A DNA stretch of 58,991 nt from Variovorax paradoxus (GTDB taxonomy: Bacteria; Pseudomonadota; Gammaproteobacteria; Burkholderiales; Burkholderiaceae_C). The stretch is from positions 1 to 58,991 of the forward strand of contig NZ_JAUSRN010000024.1 in NCBI RefSeq assembly GCF_030811855.1, given 5' to 3'. The notes below the pieces were generated by a model that ran no database searches, was not told the DNA's origin, and saw only the letters and a program-made list of their open reading frames with translations. A program made the translations under genes and the position numbers. This document shows, one piece after another, positions 10,001 to 17,196 of the stretch (positions are counted from its first letter, which is position 1; each line of letters begins with the position of its first letter).

Positions 10001-10412
10001 CAAGCGACTGGGCGTGGCCTCCAATGGGGAGCATCTCGTCCCTTTCTATGTGATCGCAGGGGCGTGCCTGGCAAATGCTTACAGAATCAAGGCCGGCGAG
10101 CGGCATGATGGATTTGCCCTGATGCTGACCGACGAGGCCTTTCATGGATTCGATGAACAGAACACCTACGTGACCGCCAAATTCCTTTCCGCCCTCGGCT
10201 TGCAATGCGCATTTGCGGCTCCTGATTCAGACCGCGGCAAGCTGGTGTCGGTATTGGGATCGCTGTACGACCTCTTTCGCGTCGGCTCCGACGTGTTCGC
10301 GGAGGAGGAAGTGATCAAGGAGCCTGCGCGTGCGCTCATGATCAGTGACATGCCGATGCAGAATCCGGAACTGATAGACCTGATGGTCGAAAAAATTGCG
10401 GCTGCCGCATGA
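7017..10412 (+). CDS. jetC: Wadjet SMC-like ATPase JetC
   Basis: 1131-aa SMC/MukB/SbcC-like motor of Wadjet. The N-terminal ATPase half has a perfect Walker A, GPNGAGKTSLL (from residue 31). Two long coiled-coil stretches (about residues 270-450 and 680-950) flank a central hinge-like region containing FALVVEEGRENEAVRALRR. The C-terminal half supplies a signature-like segment (about residues 1000-1020) and a Walker B, FALMLTDEAFHGFD (about 1033-1046). Every feature needed for ATP-driven loop extrusion is present, and the length is typical. It overlaps jetB and jetD by 4 bases each (ATGA junctions), so the complex is made from one transcript. Confidence 0.95.
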   Translation: MKMLSKMHLVQYSFWDYETFNLRAEGTAFIGPNGAGKTSLLDAIQIALLGAHGQYTQFNAQSIYKDRRSVRDYALGMLRSDSDKGIVTRKRDEALAYISLVFEGDTPADCVSCGVCIHALATDKQHRVLGLYVLPGVRLQLEDHLGALDTGGKAPLDWSTFDALARNLARTSGRTPTITSKPEAYLGELLHALAPRGRGIDKEKLVRSLMQSLRLKHVSSVDDYLRGYLVDAQPIDKQGTLKHIKTVRSLLKQIDEVGTQIVALEDIDRRFNGVSTLYRNRAVSKAVRMQLEVEASDQRASDLDIQISSLEKNLNELTQAKILKTTQSLDLNASHIRLLTEFNSDPAAKTPVQAKLVASALATNFRNARTNLDRLCLAVREALEVVPQVLEEPAESLLLLKADAQNWEAAAATDEYVDLHGLRAVLERLRLTLPDLEHRLNALRIEKIDAERDLAATTQKISAANNGIRLPKDNDIAIAMSLLEEMRIACRPVASLVSVTDSAWQPAIETFLGRNRFALVVEEGRENEAVRALRRTRQYLYDVTIVQPWHLRDAIGRKPGGGTVAELITGKHATALAFVHRLFGRMVRVDTEEELRTNDRAMTVDGMLSANGGTRRLRTDAARPWVLGVQISEAEKKQLREDLGKHTQAVSVASERWAAADAALAMVKACLKTTTLAAYETALTAYRSAAEEQAAAELAADVQLPDHLEKLGAKVKGAERAAKEANDALQLLAGQIATASASLGNKREAFEKESAKLLLLQEEYTKAVGDSDFDSDAAVEKYEHLVAAAQDMAVTLNRLVSEETSAGSRIANAEAAARSDLKDYINQWSINLVDERSDWRLAALWTKRHLSKLKDSTLVEYRQQAEEAREAANRSFRADVAFRMREAIMRMELDIKDLNRILQLCPEFTNNERYKFLAEPAETHKHIYQLIIDSAAAESGELPLEQTGTTQDQLVKFLEDCEKGLTTDNPLEDYRLLFRFDLGIFVNGGEVDRLSKRLGVASNGEHLVPFYVIAGACLANAYRIKAGERHDGFALMLTDEAFHGFDEQNTYVTAKFLSALGLQCAFAAPDSDRGKLVSVLGSLYDLFRVGSDVFAEEEVIKEPARALMISDMPMQNPELIDLMVEKIAAAA

Positions 10413-11647
10413 CCTCTTTGGCACAGGAGGCACTGGGAAAATTGCTGCGGCGTGCGGAGAATGCTGCCGCCAAACCAAGCGCAAGGAGTGTCACCTTGCG
10501 CTTTTCCGAGTCAAGTTTTCCAGCGTACTTTGATTTGCGACTGACGCGCGAAGAGCGCACTCGCTGCCACGGGGAGTTGGAGCTCGCAAAACGTGCGGGC
10601 GCCATCGAAATCCAGTGGGACCGGCGAGCCGGGCCCGGCAATCAGGTCGAGGCTCTGCGATTGATTGATGCGAGTGCACTGGCAAAATTCCTGGATGCCG
10701 ATCCGCGCTGGGATGTAGTGGCGAGGGCCGAAAGCGCGCTGGCCGAGGCTGCGGGTCGCCACCCCGTGCTGCTGGGCTTGTTTCCCACCTGGCGAACGGG
10801 CAAGAAAGTCTGCAACACCACAGCAGCCGAGTATCAGCGCTGGATCGATGCGGTCCGGATTCTGGACCTGTGTCGCAGTGAGCCCGCAAGGGACGTGGCG
10901 ATCCGGCGCTTCAGCACCCGCGTCCTCGGCAACAGCAAGAAGGTCGAGTCGCTGACGCCACTCTTGAATGTTCTGCTGCAGGCAGAACTCGATGCGCCGG
11001 ATCGAGACGTCGAAGACATATTGCACGAACTCGGCCTTGTGAAGTACCCACCCACGATTCTTTTGGCAGGCGCAGCCCTGGTGAGAACCAGCAAAGGCCG
11101 AGCTCACCATGCCGATGAACCATATCTCGGGCTCCCGCCGGCTTCGATCGAGCGAATCGAATACCTTACCGATTGTCCGAGCCTGATGACCATCGAGAAC
11201 CTCGAGACATTTCATGAAGCGGCAAGGCTTGCAGCCGACCGTCGTGATTGGGTAGTTCTGTACACGGGGGGAATGCCGTGTCCTTCATGGAAACAAGTCT
11301 TCTCCAAGCTCGTGGCAAGCCTATCCGCCATGTCCACCATTTGGCATTGGGGGGACATTGACGCGGGTGGATTTCGAATTGCCGATCACATCGCAACCTG
11401 CTGCGCTGCTTTCGGGCAAACCCTGCAGCTTCACGGCATGGTCGTCCCCACGGGCCTTGATTTCGGTGCGGAAAATGCGCCGCGGTCACTGAAGCGCAAT
11501 GAACTAGCGGCAATCGCGAAGGTATGTGAGCCTCGCGGCTGGACGACTGAACTGGAAGCTCTTGTACAGCGTCCCTACGCCATCGAACAGGAACTTCTGG
11601 ATGTTGTATTTCCAAGAGACGGCGCGGCCATTGAACCTAGATCGTGA
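10409..11647 (+). CDS. jetD: Wadjet Toprim nuclease JetD
   Basis: 412-aa effector that cleaves plasmid DNA once JetABC has reeled it in. The N-terminal half is of the DUF3322 type (FPAYFDLRLTREERTRCHGELE) and the C-terminal half of the DUF2220/Toprim type. The hallmark motif HWGDIDAGGFRI (residues about 312-323) provides the Asp-x-Asp metal-binding pair, and YTGGMPCPSWKQVF precedes it as in topoisomerase VI-like Toprim folds. Its start overlaps the jetC stop and it closes the operon. Nothing appears truncated, so the system looks functional by sequence. Confidence 0.93.
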   Translation: MTSLAQEALGKLLRRAENAAAKPSARSVTLRFSESSFPAYFDLRLTREERTRCHGELELAKRAGAIEIQWDRRAGPGNQVEALRLIDASALAKFLDADPRWDVVARAESALAEAAGRHPVLLGLFPTWRTGKKVCNTTAAEYQRWIDAVRILDLCRSEPARDVAIRRFSTRVLGNSKKVESLTPLLNVLLQAELDAPDRDVEDILHELGLVKYPPTILLAGAALVRTSKGRAHHADEPYLGLPPASIERIEYLTDCPSLMTIENLETFHEAARLAADRRDWVVLYTGGMPCPSWKQVFSKLVASLSAMSTIWHWGDIDAGGFRIADHIATCCAAFGQTLQLHGMVVPTGLDFGAENAPRSLKRNELAAIAKVCEPRGWTTELEALVQRPYAIEQELLDVVFPRDGAAIEPRS

Positions 11648-11930
11648 CAGCACCACTCTTGAAATCGCGGAATCGACACGAGGCGTACTTCCTTTGGCTA
11701 GCGACCGGTATCGCGGTAGCGCTGGTGGGCGTCGCCATGGCCGTGTCGGTTCACGCGGCGGATAAGCGCTATCCGGCAGTCTTCGTAAAGTCGATCAAGA
11801 TCGACCAGCCGTCGAGCAAAACAGCGTGGGAGAACAAAGATTTTCTAGACTGCCAAAATGTCGTCTTGACTGTCGAAGATGTGCTTTTCGCGCTACGCCA
11901 TATGCGGAGGGTCTCGAAGAGTGTTCAAGG
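11644..11930 (+). pseudogene. Fragment of an uncharacterised membrane-anchored protein
   Basis: A GTG at 11644 overlaps the jetD stop. The first 80 or so codons look genuine: a single membrane segment (LWLATGIAVALVGVAMAVSV) ends in a signal-peptidase-like HAADK, then a short soluble part contains DCQNVVLTVEDVLFALRHMRRVS. After about 11930 the same frame becomes meaningless while an overlapping frame encodes a LuxR-type domain, so this is probably a truncated gene joined out of frame to an unrelated one. I do not recognise the family. Confidence 0.45.
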
Positions 11931-12220
11931 CCCTAACCACGGTGCTCGCGTGTCGGAAGGTCTTCCCATGCACCGCCAAGGGGCCGGTGAACTTGACCCG
12001 CCGGCAACGGGAAATCCTGCACCTGATTGCGCGCGGGATGACATCGAAGGAAATCGCCCAGCAATTGAAATCAACGCCCGGCTCCATCAACAACCACATC
12101 ATGGCCTCGATCGCGGCCTTGGGTGCAGACTCACGCTCGGAAGCGGTCACGAAGGCGCTGAGGCTCGGTCTCGTTCGTTCCGAAGCTAGTGCGTTGGCCG
12201 ACTTGGCTCAGGAACGTTGA
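11921..12220 (+). pseudogene. C-terminal remnant of a LuxR-family response regulator
   Basis: This frame encodes a typical LuxR DNA-binding domain: LTRRQREILHLIARGMTSKE, then IAQQLKSTPGSINNHI, ending shortly after AVTKALRLGLV. No receiver domain precedes it; only about 25 residues of linker (FKALTTVLACRKVF) are left before the frame passes into the upstream membrane-protein fragment. It is most likely a decayed two-component regulator. Translation from ATG 11879 is possible, but its first residues come from the unrelated upstream sequence. Confidence 0.65.
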
Positions 12221-12226
12221 GCGTGC

Positions 12227-13306
12227 TCAGGCATTCCCTTGCAGATCCGCTGGAGGGCAAAGCGCCTCTGCCGCCCACGGCGGCGCAAACTCGTTGTTGA
12301 GCCTTTGCATCCATGAGAGCTCGGTGTTCGATGCGGCTTTGGGCAGCAGGAAATCCGTCTTCGAAATCGCCTCAACAACACAAAGACCACTGCTGCCAAT
12401 ACCGAGCCTGAATTCCGGATTGGCAACGGCAGTCACCGCCGAATGCGTGCGAAACTGGCCGACAGGGTCGTCCACCAGGGTTGCCAACGTGCGGACCAAA
12501 GCGGAGATTTGATCGCATGCCAACGTCAGGCGCCGCGGCGTTGATGCCGAGGTCACGCCCCCGCCAGGCGATCTAAACAGTGTGCCGTTGAAGTTGTAAA
12601 AGGCCCCGACTCCAGCCTCCCGGAATTCACTGACCTGGACCGTGGTCAATGGCGCTCCCGACTGAAGAAGCTGCCCCCTGATCTTGAACTTGTCCATGAA
12701 CTCGGGCCAGTTTCTTGCCATCGTGTCGAAGAGATCAACATTGGCGAAGCCAAGTTTTTCAGGATGGGGAAGGACGTCCAGGAATGCAACCCCATTTCCG
12801 CCGACAAGGCAAAACGCCAAATAATCGTCCGGCTCAGAGAAAAAGCGGCCTGGACGGATGGGTTTCGTTGTCAGATGGAAGTGCAAGATGCCCCAATCCG
12901 CGAACAAGAGATCCGTTCGTGCATGCTTGGCTTCGCCGCTGGTGTCATTCTTCCGTATCAGCCCACGGCCCTGATAAGGGTTGACATCAGCGCCTTGTTC
13001 GAACCGTTCGATCAGCTGCTGCAAGCCCTTCTGTGTTTCATCAGGCAGATTGGCAACCGGAAACTTGTCCGACAAAACGACAGGCCTCGGATACGGATCA
13101 ACATGGCGCTGACGAAAATCGAGCCAGCGCAGCAACGGTGAACTGAGGTTCGGCTTTTCTTTGTTGAACTTCAGGCCAAACTTGTCCACAAAAGCCGCAG
13201 CGAGATCCTCGAGATCGGATTCAAATCTTGTCGCGGTTGAATTGGGGCGAGCATCGCTGAGCATGGTCTCGATATTATTAGCAAGTCGTCGCAAATCGGT
13301 GATCAA
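12227..13306 (-). CDS. Uncharacterised protein between Wadjet and Shango, about 359 aa
   Basis: I do not recognise this family. The protein is soluble and full-length looking, with a central block RTDLLFADWGILHFHL followed by YLAFCLVGGNGVAFLDVLPH and ARNWPEFMDKFKIRG. This alternating strand pattern suggests a compact alpha/beta domain, possibly nuclease- or sensor-like. The annotated start is a TTG at 13306; ATG at 13264 is an alternative. It is transcribed toward the Wadjet operon and divergently from the Shango cassette. A single-gene defence or accessory role is plausible from position only. Confidence 0.55.
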   Translation of the reverse strand: MITDLRRLANNIETMLSDARPNSTATRFESDLEDLAAAFVDKFGLKFNKEKPNLSSPLLRWLDFRQRHVDPYPRPVVLSDKFPVANLPDETQKGLQQLIERFEQGADVNPYQGRGLIRKNDTSGEAKHARTDLLFADWGILHFHLTTKPIRPGRFFSEPDDYLAFCLVGGNGVAFLDVLPHPEKLGFANVDLFDTMARNWPEFMDKFKIRGQLLQSGAPLTTVQVSEFREAGVGAFYNFNGTLFRSPGGGVTSASTPRRLTLACDQISALVRTLATLVDDPVGQFRTHSAVTAVANPEFRLGIGSSGLCVVEAISKTDFLLPKAASNTELSWMQRLNNEFAPPWAAEALCPPADLQGNA

Positions 13307-13455
13307 GCACTACCACTCAGTGGCCATGCTTGAGTCGGAAACAAGCGGGTCCTGGTTGAACGGCTTTTCTTGCCCGCAAAACTCGGTTACAAGGCTACCA
13401 AGGGCCTTGTTTGCCCCAAAACTAGTGCCCGCGACGGAGGGTAAGGGAGTTCGTT

Positions 13456-15885
13456 TTGGCAAAGAAGAAATCGGGAGGCGGAGCAATTGGCGCCATCGTC
13501 TTGGTGGGACTGGGCATGCTGGCCGCGGTCCCCAAGGAAGCGTGGATAACGATCGGGTTCGTCGCCGTTGGCGGCTGGCTGTTGTATCTGTTCTTTCGCG
13601 GCAAGGGAAGCAGTTCGAGTTCTTCCCCTCAGGCGTCCGAGACACGGGCGAAGCCGTTGGACTCGCCGCGTCCCTCGTACACGCCATCTCGCACCAGCCG
13701 GACCCCGGCACCTGCTCGCTCCGACGAAGACGAGCCGGTATTGGTGGGAGGGCCGGCGGCACCGACGCAAACCTTCAAGATCCCTGACAGTGCCCTTCCG
13801 AAAGGCACGGGGCGCTGGGTTCCGCACGGGGAAGCCGTGACAGTGGCTGGAACCACCCTCGCTGGCGGCATGCTCTACGTGGGTGCGTCGCTGCCGACCC
13901 TCGCCGGCCGAGACGACCCTGCCCTGATCAACACCCAGAAGAGCGTCCCCCGCGATGGCGACTATCGGGAGCGCGGCTTCGGGTATTGGCCAAGCTATTC
14001 GGAGGTGCCGCCATCGGCGCGACGCGCCTACCTCAACTGGCTCGCGGATGGCCGCAAAGACCCGGCCGCCGAGATCGGGTACGTCTTCCTGTACTTCTAC
14101 GGCCTGGAGCGGCGGGCCCTGCTGGACGCGCCGAAGGACGCTGCGGCGCAGGCCGACTGGCCCTTGATCGCCGAGGAACTCAACCGCCTGCTTGCCATCT
14201 ATGGCCACAACGGTTCCTTCAACGGCTATGCGAGCAAGCTTCTGTCGTGGGTGACCCTGTCGACGTACGCGGGCCGGTTGTACCTCGAGCCGCTCCCCAG
14301 GTACGAGCGAAGCTGGGAACTTCCACTGCACCTGCGTCTGGTACTGGGGCAGTGCGCCTTGGACAGGCATCCGGTGCCCGCCCACGTGGCACTGGCGTGG
14401 GCTCGCCTGGACCCGAACCGGTATCTGCGCACCCCCGCCGTGAGGTGTGCCGAACAGTTCGAGCAACTGTTCGTGCGCAAATACGGCGAAGCCTTCGGGG
14501 ACGGCATGCTACTGCCGAAGAGCAAGACGAAGCTCAAATTCGCCTATACGCCCGCCTCTTCTGGCTTCCATGGCTACGACAACATCAATCTGGCCTTTGG
14601 GGATGTGCCTGACGTCACGGTACTCACCAGCCCATTGAAGAAGCTGCAGGGCCTGGTCGAAGCGACAACCGTCGAGCTTGAAAGCTACAGCCGGTACCTG
14701 GGCCGCAATCCCACCGAAGGGGCCTCCCTCAATGCGCTGCTTCTCTTGCCAGCCTCGCTGTGGCCGAACACTGTCCAGCAGCCGTTGGCGGAACTCAAGT
14801 CCCGTGCAGAGCGGGGCATGGTGGTGATGAAACTCGGCGACCTGCTCGATGCGGTCGGCGCCAGCGGCACGGTCACGAAAGACAAGCTCGCCGCATTGGT
14901 CCGTGCACTGGAGACCCTGCACATTGGCGTGGAGCCAGACGTTCTCGGGGGCGCCAGGACGCCGAAATCCGAGGAGAGCATTGTCCTGTTCGGAGCCGGT
15001 GCAAACGAGCCGGAAAACCGAAGCAGCGCAGCCTACCAGGCAGCCGCCCTCACCCTTCAGCTGGCCACGGCCGTGGCTGCTGCAGACGGGGCAATGGGCC
15101 CCGAGGAACTGCGGCAGCTGCGAACGCAGGTCGAGGGCTGGACGCACCTTTCTCCCGCCCACCAGCAGCGGCTGCGGGCGCACTTGCGCCTGCTGATGGA
15201 CTCGCCCGTCAGCCTCACGGCGCTCAAGAAAAAGCTGGAGCCCATGGAGGCCAAGGCCAAGGAGGCCATCGCAAAGTTCATGGCAGTCGTTGCCCAGGCC
15301 GATGGCGTTGTCTCCCCAGCCGAAATCAAGATGCTCGAGAAAGTCTACAAAGTTCTGGGTGTCGACCCCAAGAACGTGTTCACCGATGTCCATGCCGCGG
15401 CGGCGGCGGGAATCTCCGCGACTTCAGCCCGCGTGGCATCCGCATCGGCGCCGGGGCCCGGCGCTTCCACTTTGGCCCAGAAGCCGGGAGGCTTCCAGCT
15501 GGATGCGGCGAAGATTGCCGCACTGCAGAAGGACACCGAGCAAGTGTCCGCACTTCTGGCGAACATCTTCAAGGAAGAAGACGCGCCGGCACCGGCTGCT
15601 GTACACGACATCCCTGACGAGGAGCCCCTGGAGAACACACCCGCCGTGCTGGCCGGGCTGGCTGGACTGGATGAGGCACACACCTCGTTTGTTCGTCTGT
15701 TGCTCTCACGCCCTGCGTGGAACCGCGCGGAGCTCGAGGACACGGCGTCCGACCTTGAGTTGATGCTCGATGGCGCTCTCGAGCGCATCAATGAAGCCTC
15801 ATTCGATGCGCATGACGTCCCCTTTACGGAGGGCGAAGACCCCGTAACCGTGAACAAAGAAATCGCAGAAAAAGAAACCGCATGA
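13456..15885 (+). CDS. sngA: Shango protein SngA (TerB-domain membrane protein)
   Basis: 809-aa first component of a Shango-type anti-phage system. Two N-terminal hydrophobic segments (IGAIVLVGLGMLAAV and WITIGFVAVGGWLLYLFF) anchor it, followed by a Ser-rich linker. A TerB_N-type region includes YWPSYSEVPPSARRAYLNWL (about residues 180-200). The TerB core, about residues 530-640, has paired acidic motifs ADGAMGPEEL and ADGVVSPAEI, and a TerB_C-like end contains LSRPAWNRAELEDTASDL. The start is TTG 13458 or the codon before it, with gggag seven bases upstream. Its stop overlaps sngB as ATGA. TerB domains bind metal and are membrane-associated; the mechanism in Shango is not settled. Confidence 0.85.
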   Translation: MAKKKSGGGAIGAIVLVGLGMLAAVPKEAWITIGFVAVGGWLLYLFFRGKGSSSSSSPQASETRAKPLDSPRPSYTPSRTSRTPAPARSDEDEPVLVGGPAAPTQTFKIPDSALPKGTGRWVPHGEAVTVAGTTLAGGMLYVGASLPTLAGRDDPALINTQKSVPRDGDYRERGFGYWPSYSEVPPSARRAYLNWLADGRKDPAAEIGYVFLYFYGLERRALLDAPKDAAAQADWPLIAEELNRLLAIYGHNGSFNGYASKLLSWVTLSTYAGRLYLEPLPRYERSWELPLHLRLVLGQCALDRHPVPAHVALAWARLDPNRYLRTPAVRCAEQFEQLFVRKYGEAFGDGMLLPKSKTKLKFAYTPASSGFHGYDNINLAFGDVPDVTVLTSPLKKLQGLVEATTVELESYSRYLGRNPTEGASLNALLLLPASLWPNTVQQPLAELKSRAERGMVVMKLGDLLDAVGASGTVTKDKLAALVRALETLHIGVEPDVLGGARTPKSEESIVLFGAGANEPENRSSAAYQAAALTLQLATAVAAADGAMGPEELRQLRTQVEGWTHLSPAHQQRLRAHLRLLMDSPVSLTALKKKLEPMEAKAKEAIAKFMAVVAQADGVVSPAEIKMLEKVYKVLGVDPKNVFTDVHAAAAAGISATSARVASASAPGPGASTLAQKPGGFQLDAAKIAALQKDTEQVSALLANIFKEEDAPAPAAVHDIPDEEPLENTPAVLAGLAGLDEAHTSFVRLLLSRPAWNRAELEDTASDLELMLDGALERINEASFDAHDVPFTEGEDPVTVNKEIAEKETA

Positions 15886-17189
15886 GCTCGCCCACCACCA
15901 TTCGCCCGAAAGACCGGGACGCAGTCATCCAGTCCCTGCGTGCGGGTGTCGTTCCGCGCGCGGGACAGCACCTCGTGCAGGTCGGCCGTACCCGAGAAAT
16001 CCAGACGCTCGTCACCGACATCGAACGCATTGCCGATGGCGGCTCGACTTTCCGTCTCGTCATCGGTGAGTACGGCGCCGGCAAGACCTTCTTTCTGAAC
16101 CTGGTCCGCGCGATCGCGATGGAGAAGAAACTGGTCGTCGCGTCTGCGGACCTGAATCCGGACAGGCGCCTGCACGCGAGTGGCGGCCAGGCGCGGTCAC
16201 TTTACGCAGAGTTGATGCGCAACCTGGCCACTCGCACGAAGCCTGAAGGTGGCGCCCTGGCGGGCATCGTCGAGAAGTTCATCGCAACCGCCAAGGCGGA
16301 AGCCAAAGCGGGCGGGCTGGAGACCGAAGCCGTCATCCGGCAGAAGCTCGAACACCTGACCGAACTGGTGAACGGGTACGACTTCGCGGATGTGATCGCT
16401 GCCTACTGCCGCGGCTTCGAAGAAGGCAACGACCAACTCAAGTCGGACGCGATCAGGTGGCTTCGCGGCGAGTTCGCGACAAGAACCGACGCCCGCCAGG
16501 CACTCGGTGTCAGGTCGATCGTGGACGACGCGGCTGTCTACGACCAGCTGAAGCTCCTGGCGCGCTTCGTGCGCTTGGCGGGCTTCTCGGGACTGTTGGT
16601 CAATCTTGACGAACTGGTGAACCTGTACAAGCTGGCCAACACACAGGCGCGCAACTCGAACTACGAGCAGCTACTGCGCATCCTGAACGACTCCCTGCAA
16701 GGTACCGCCGTGGGACTCGGCTTCATCCTCGGCGGAACGCCGGAATTCCTGATGGACACCCGACGCGGTCTCTACAGCTACCCTGCCCTTCAAGGGCGGC
16801 TGGCCCAGAACACCTTCGCGGCTGGCGGTCTGGTGGACTTCAGTGGGCCCGTCGTGCGGCTCTCGAGCCTCACCCCCGAAGACTTCTATGTGCTGCTGCA
16901 GAAGATCCGCCATGTCTATGCACTGGGAGACGCGTCGAAGCACTTGCTTCCGGAGCAAGGCATCGGCAGCTTCATGGAGCATTGCGCGAACAAGCTTGGG
17001 GAGGCGTATTTTCGGACGCCACGCACCACCATCACGTCCTTCATCAACCTCCTCGCAGTCCTTGAGCAAAACGCAGGCACGGACTGGAGGCAATTGCTCG
17101 GTGGCCTCGAAGTGGCGCCCGACGATGGCGGAGCCTCAGACCTGACGCTCGAAGACGAAACGGACGAGCTGGCTTCGTTCAAGCTCTGA
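15882..17189 (+). CDS. sngB: Shango ATPase SngB (DUF2791/BrxD-like)
   Basis: 435-aa P-loop ATPase of the DUF2791 family, also used as BrxD in BREX systems. Walker A is GEYGAGKT (residues 62-69) and Walker B is GLLVNLDELVNLYK (about 235-248). A sensor-like LGFILGGTPEFLMD follows at about 280, and the C-terminus carries a helical winged-helix-like part. It starts at ATG 15882 with a 4-base overlap with sngA and ends 7 bases before the helicase gene. It probably powers or regulates the partner helicase. The family call is firm; assignment to Shango rather than BREX follows from the TerB partner and the absence of PglX/PglZ. Confidence 0.88.
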   Translation: MSSPTTIRPKDRDAVIQSLRAGVVPRAGQHLVQVGRTREIQTLVTDIERIADGGSTFRLVIGEYGAGKTFFLNLVRAIAMEKKLVVASADLNPDRRLHASGGQARSLYAELMRNLATRTKPEGGALAGIVEKFIATAKAEAKAGGLETEAVIRQKLEHLTELVNGYDFADVIAAYCRGFEEGNDQLKSDAIRWLRGEFATRTDARQALGVRSIVDDAAVYDQLKLLARFVRLAGFSGLLVNLDELVNLYKLANTQARNSNYEQLLRILNDSLQGTAVGLGFILGGTPEFLMDTRRGLYSYPALQGRLAQNTFAAGGLVDFSGPVVRLSSLTPEDFYVLLQKIRHVYALGDASKHLLPEQGIGSFMEHCANKLGEAYFRTPRTTITSFINLLAVLEQNAGTDWRQLLGGLEVAPDDGGASDLTLEDETDELASFKL

Positions 17190-17196
17190 ATTCCCG

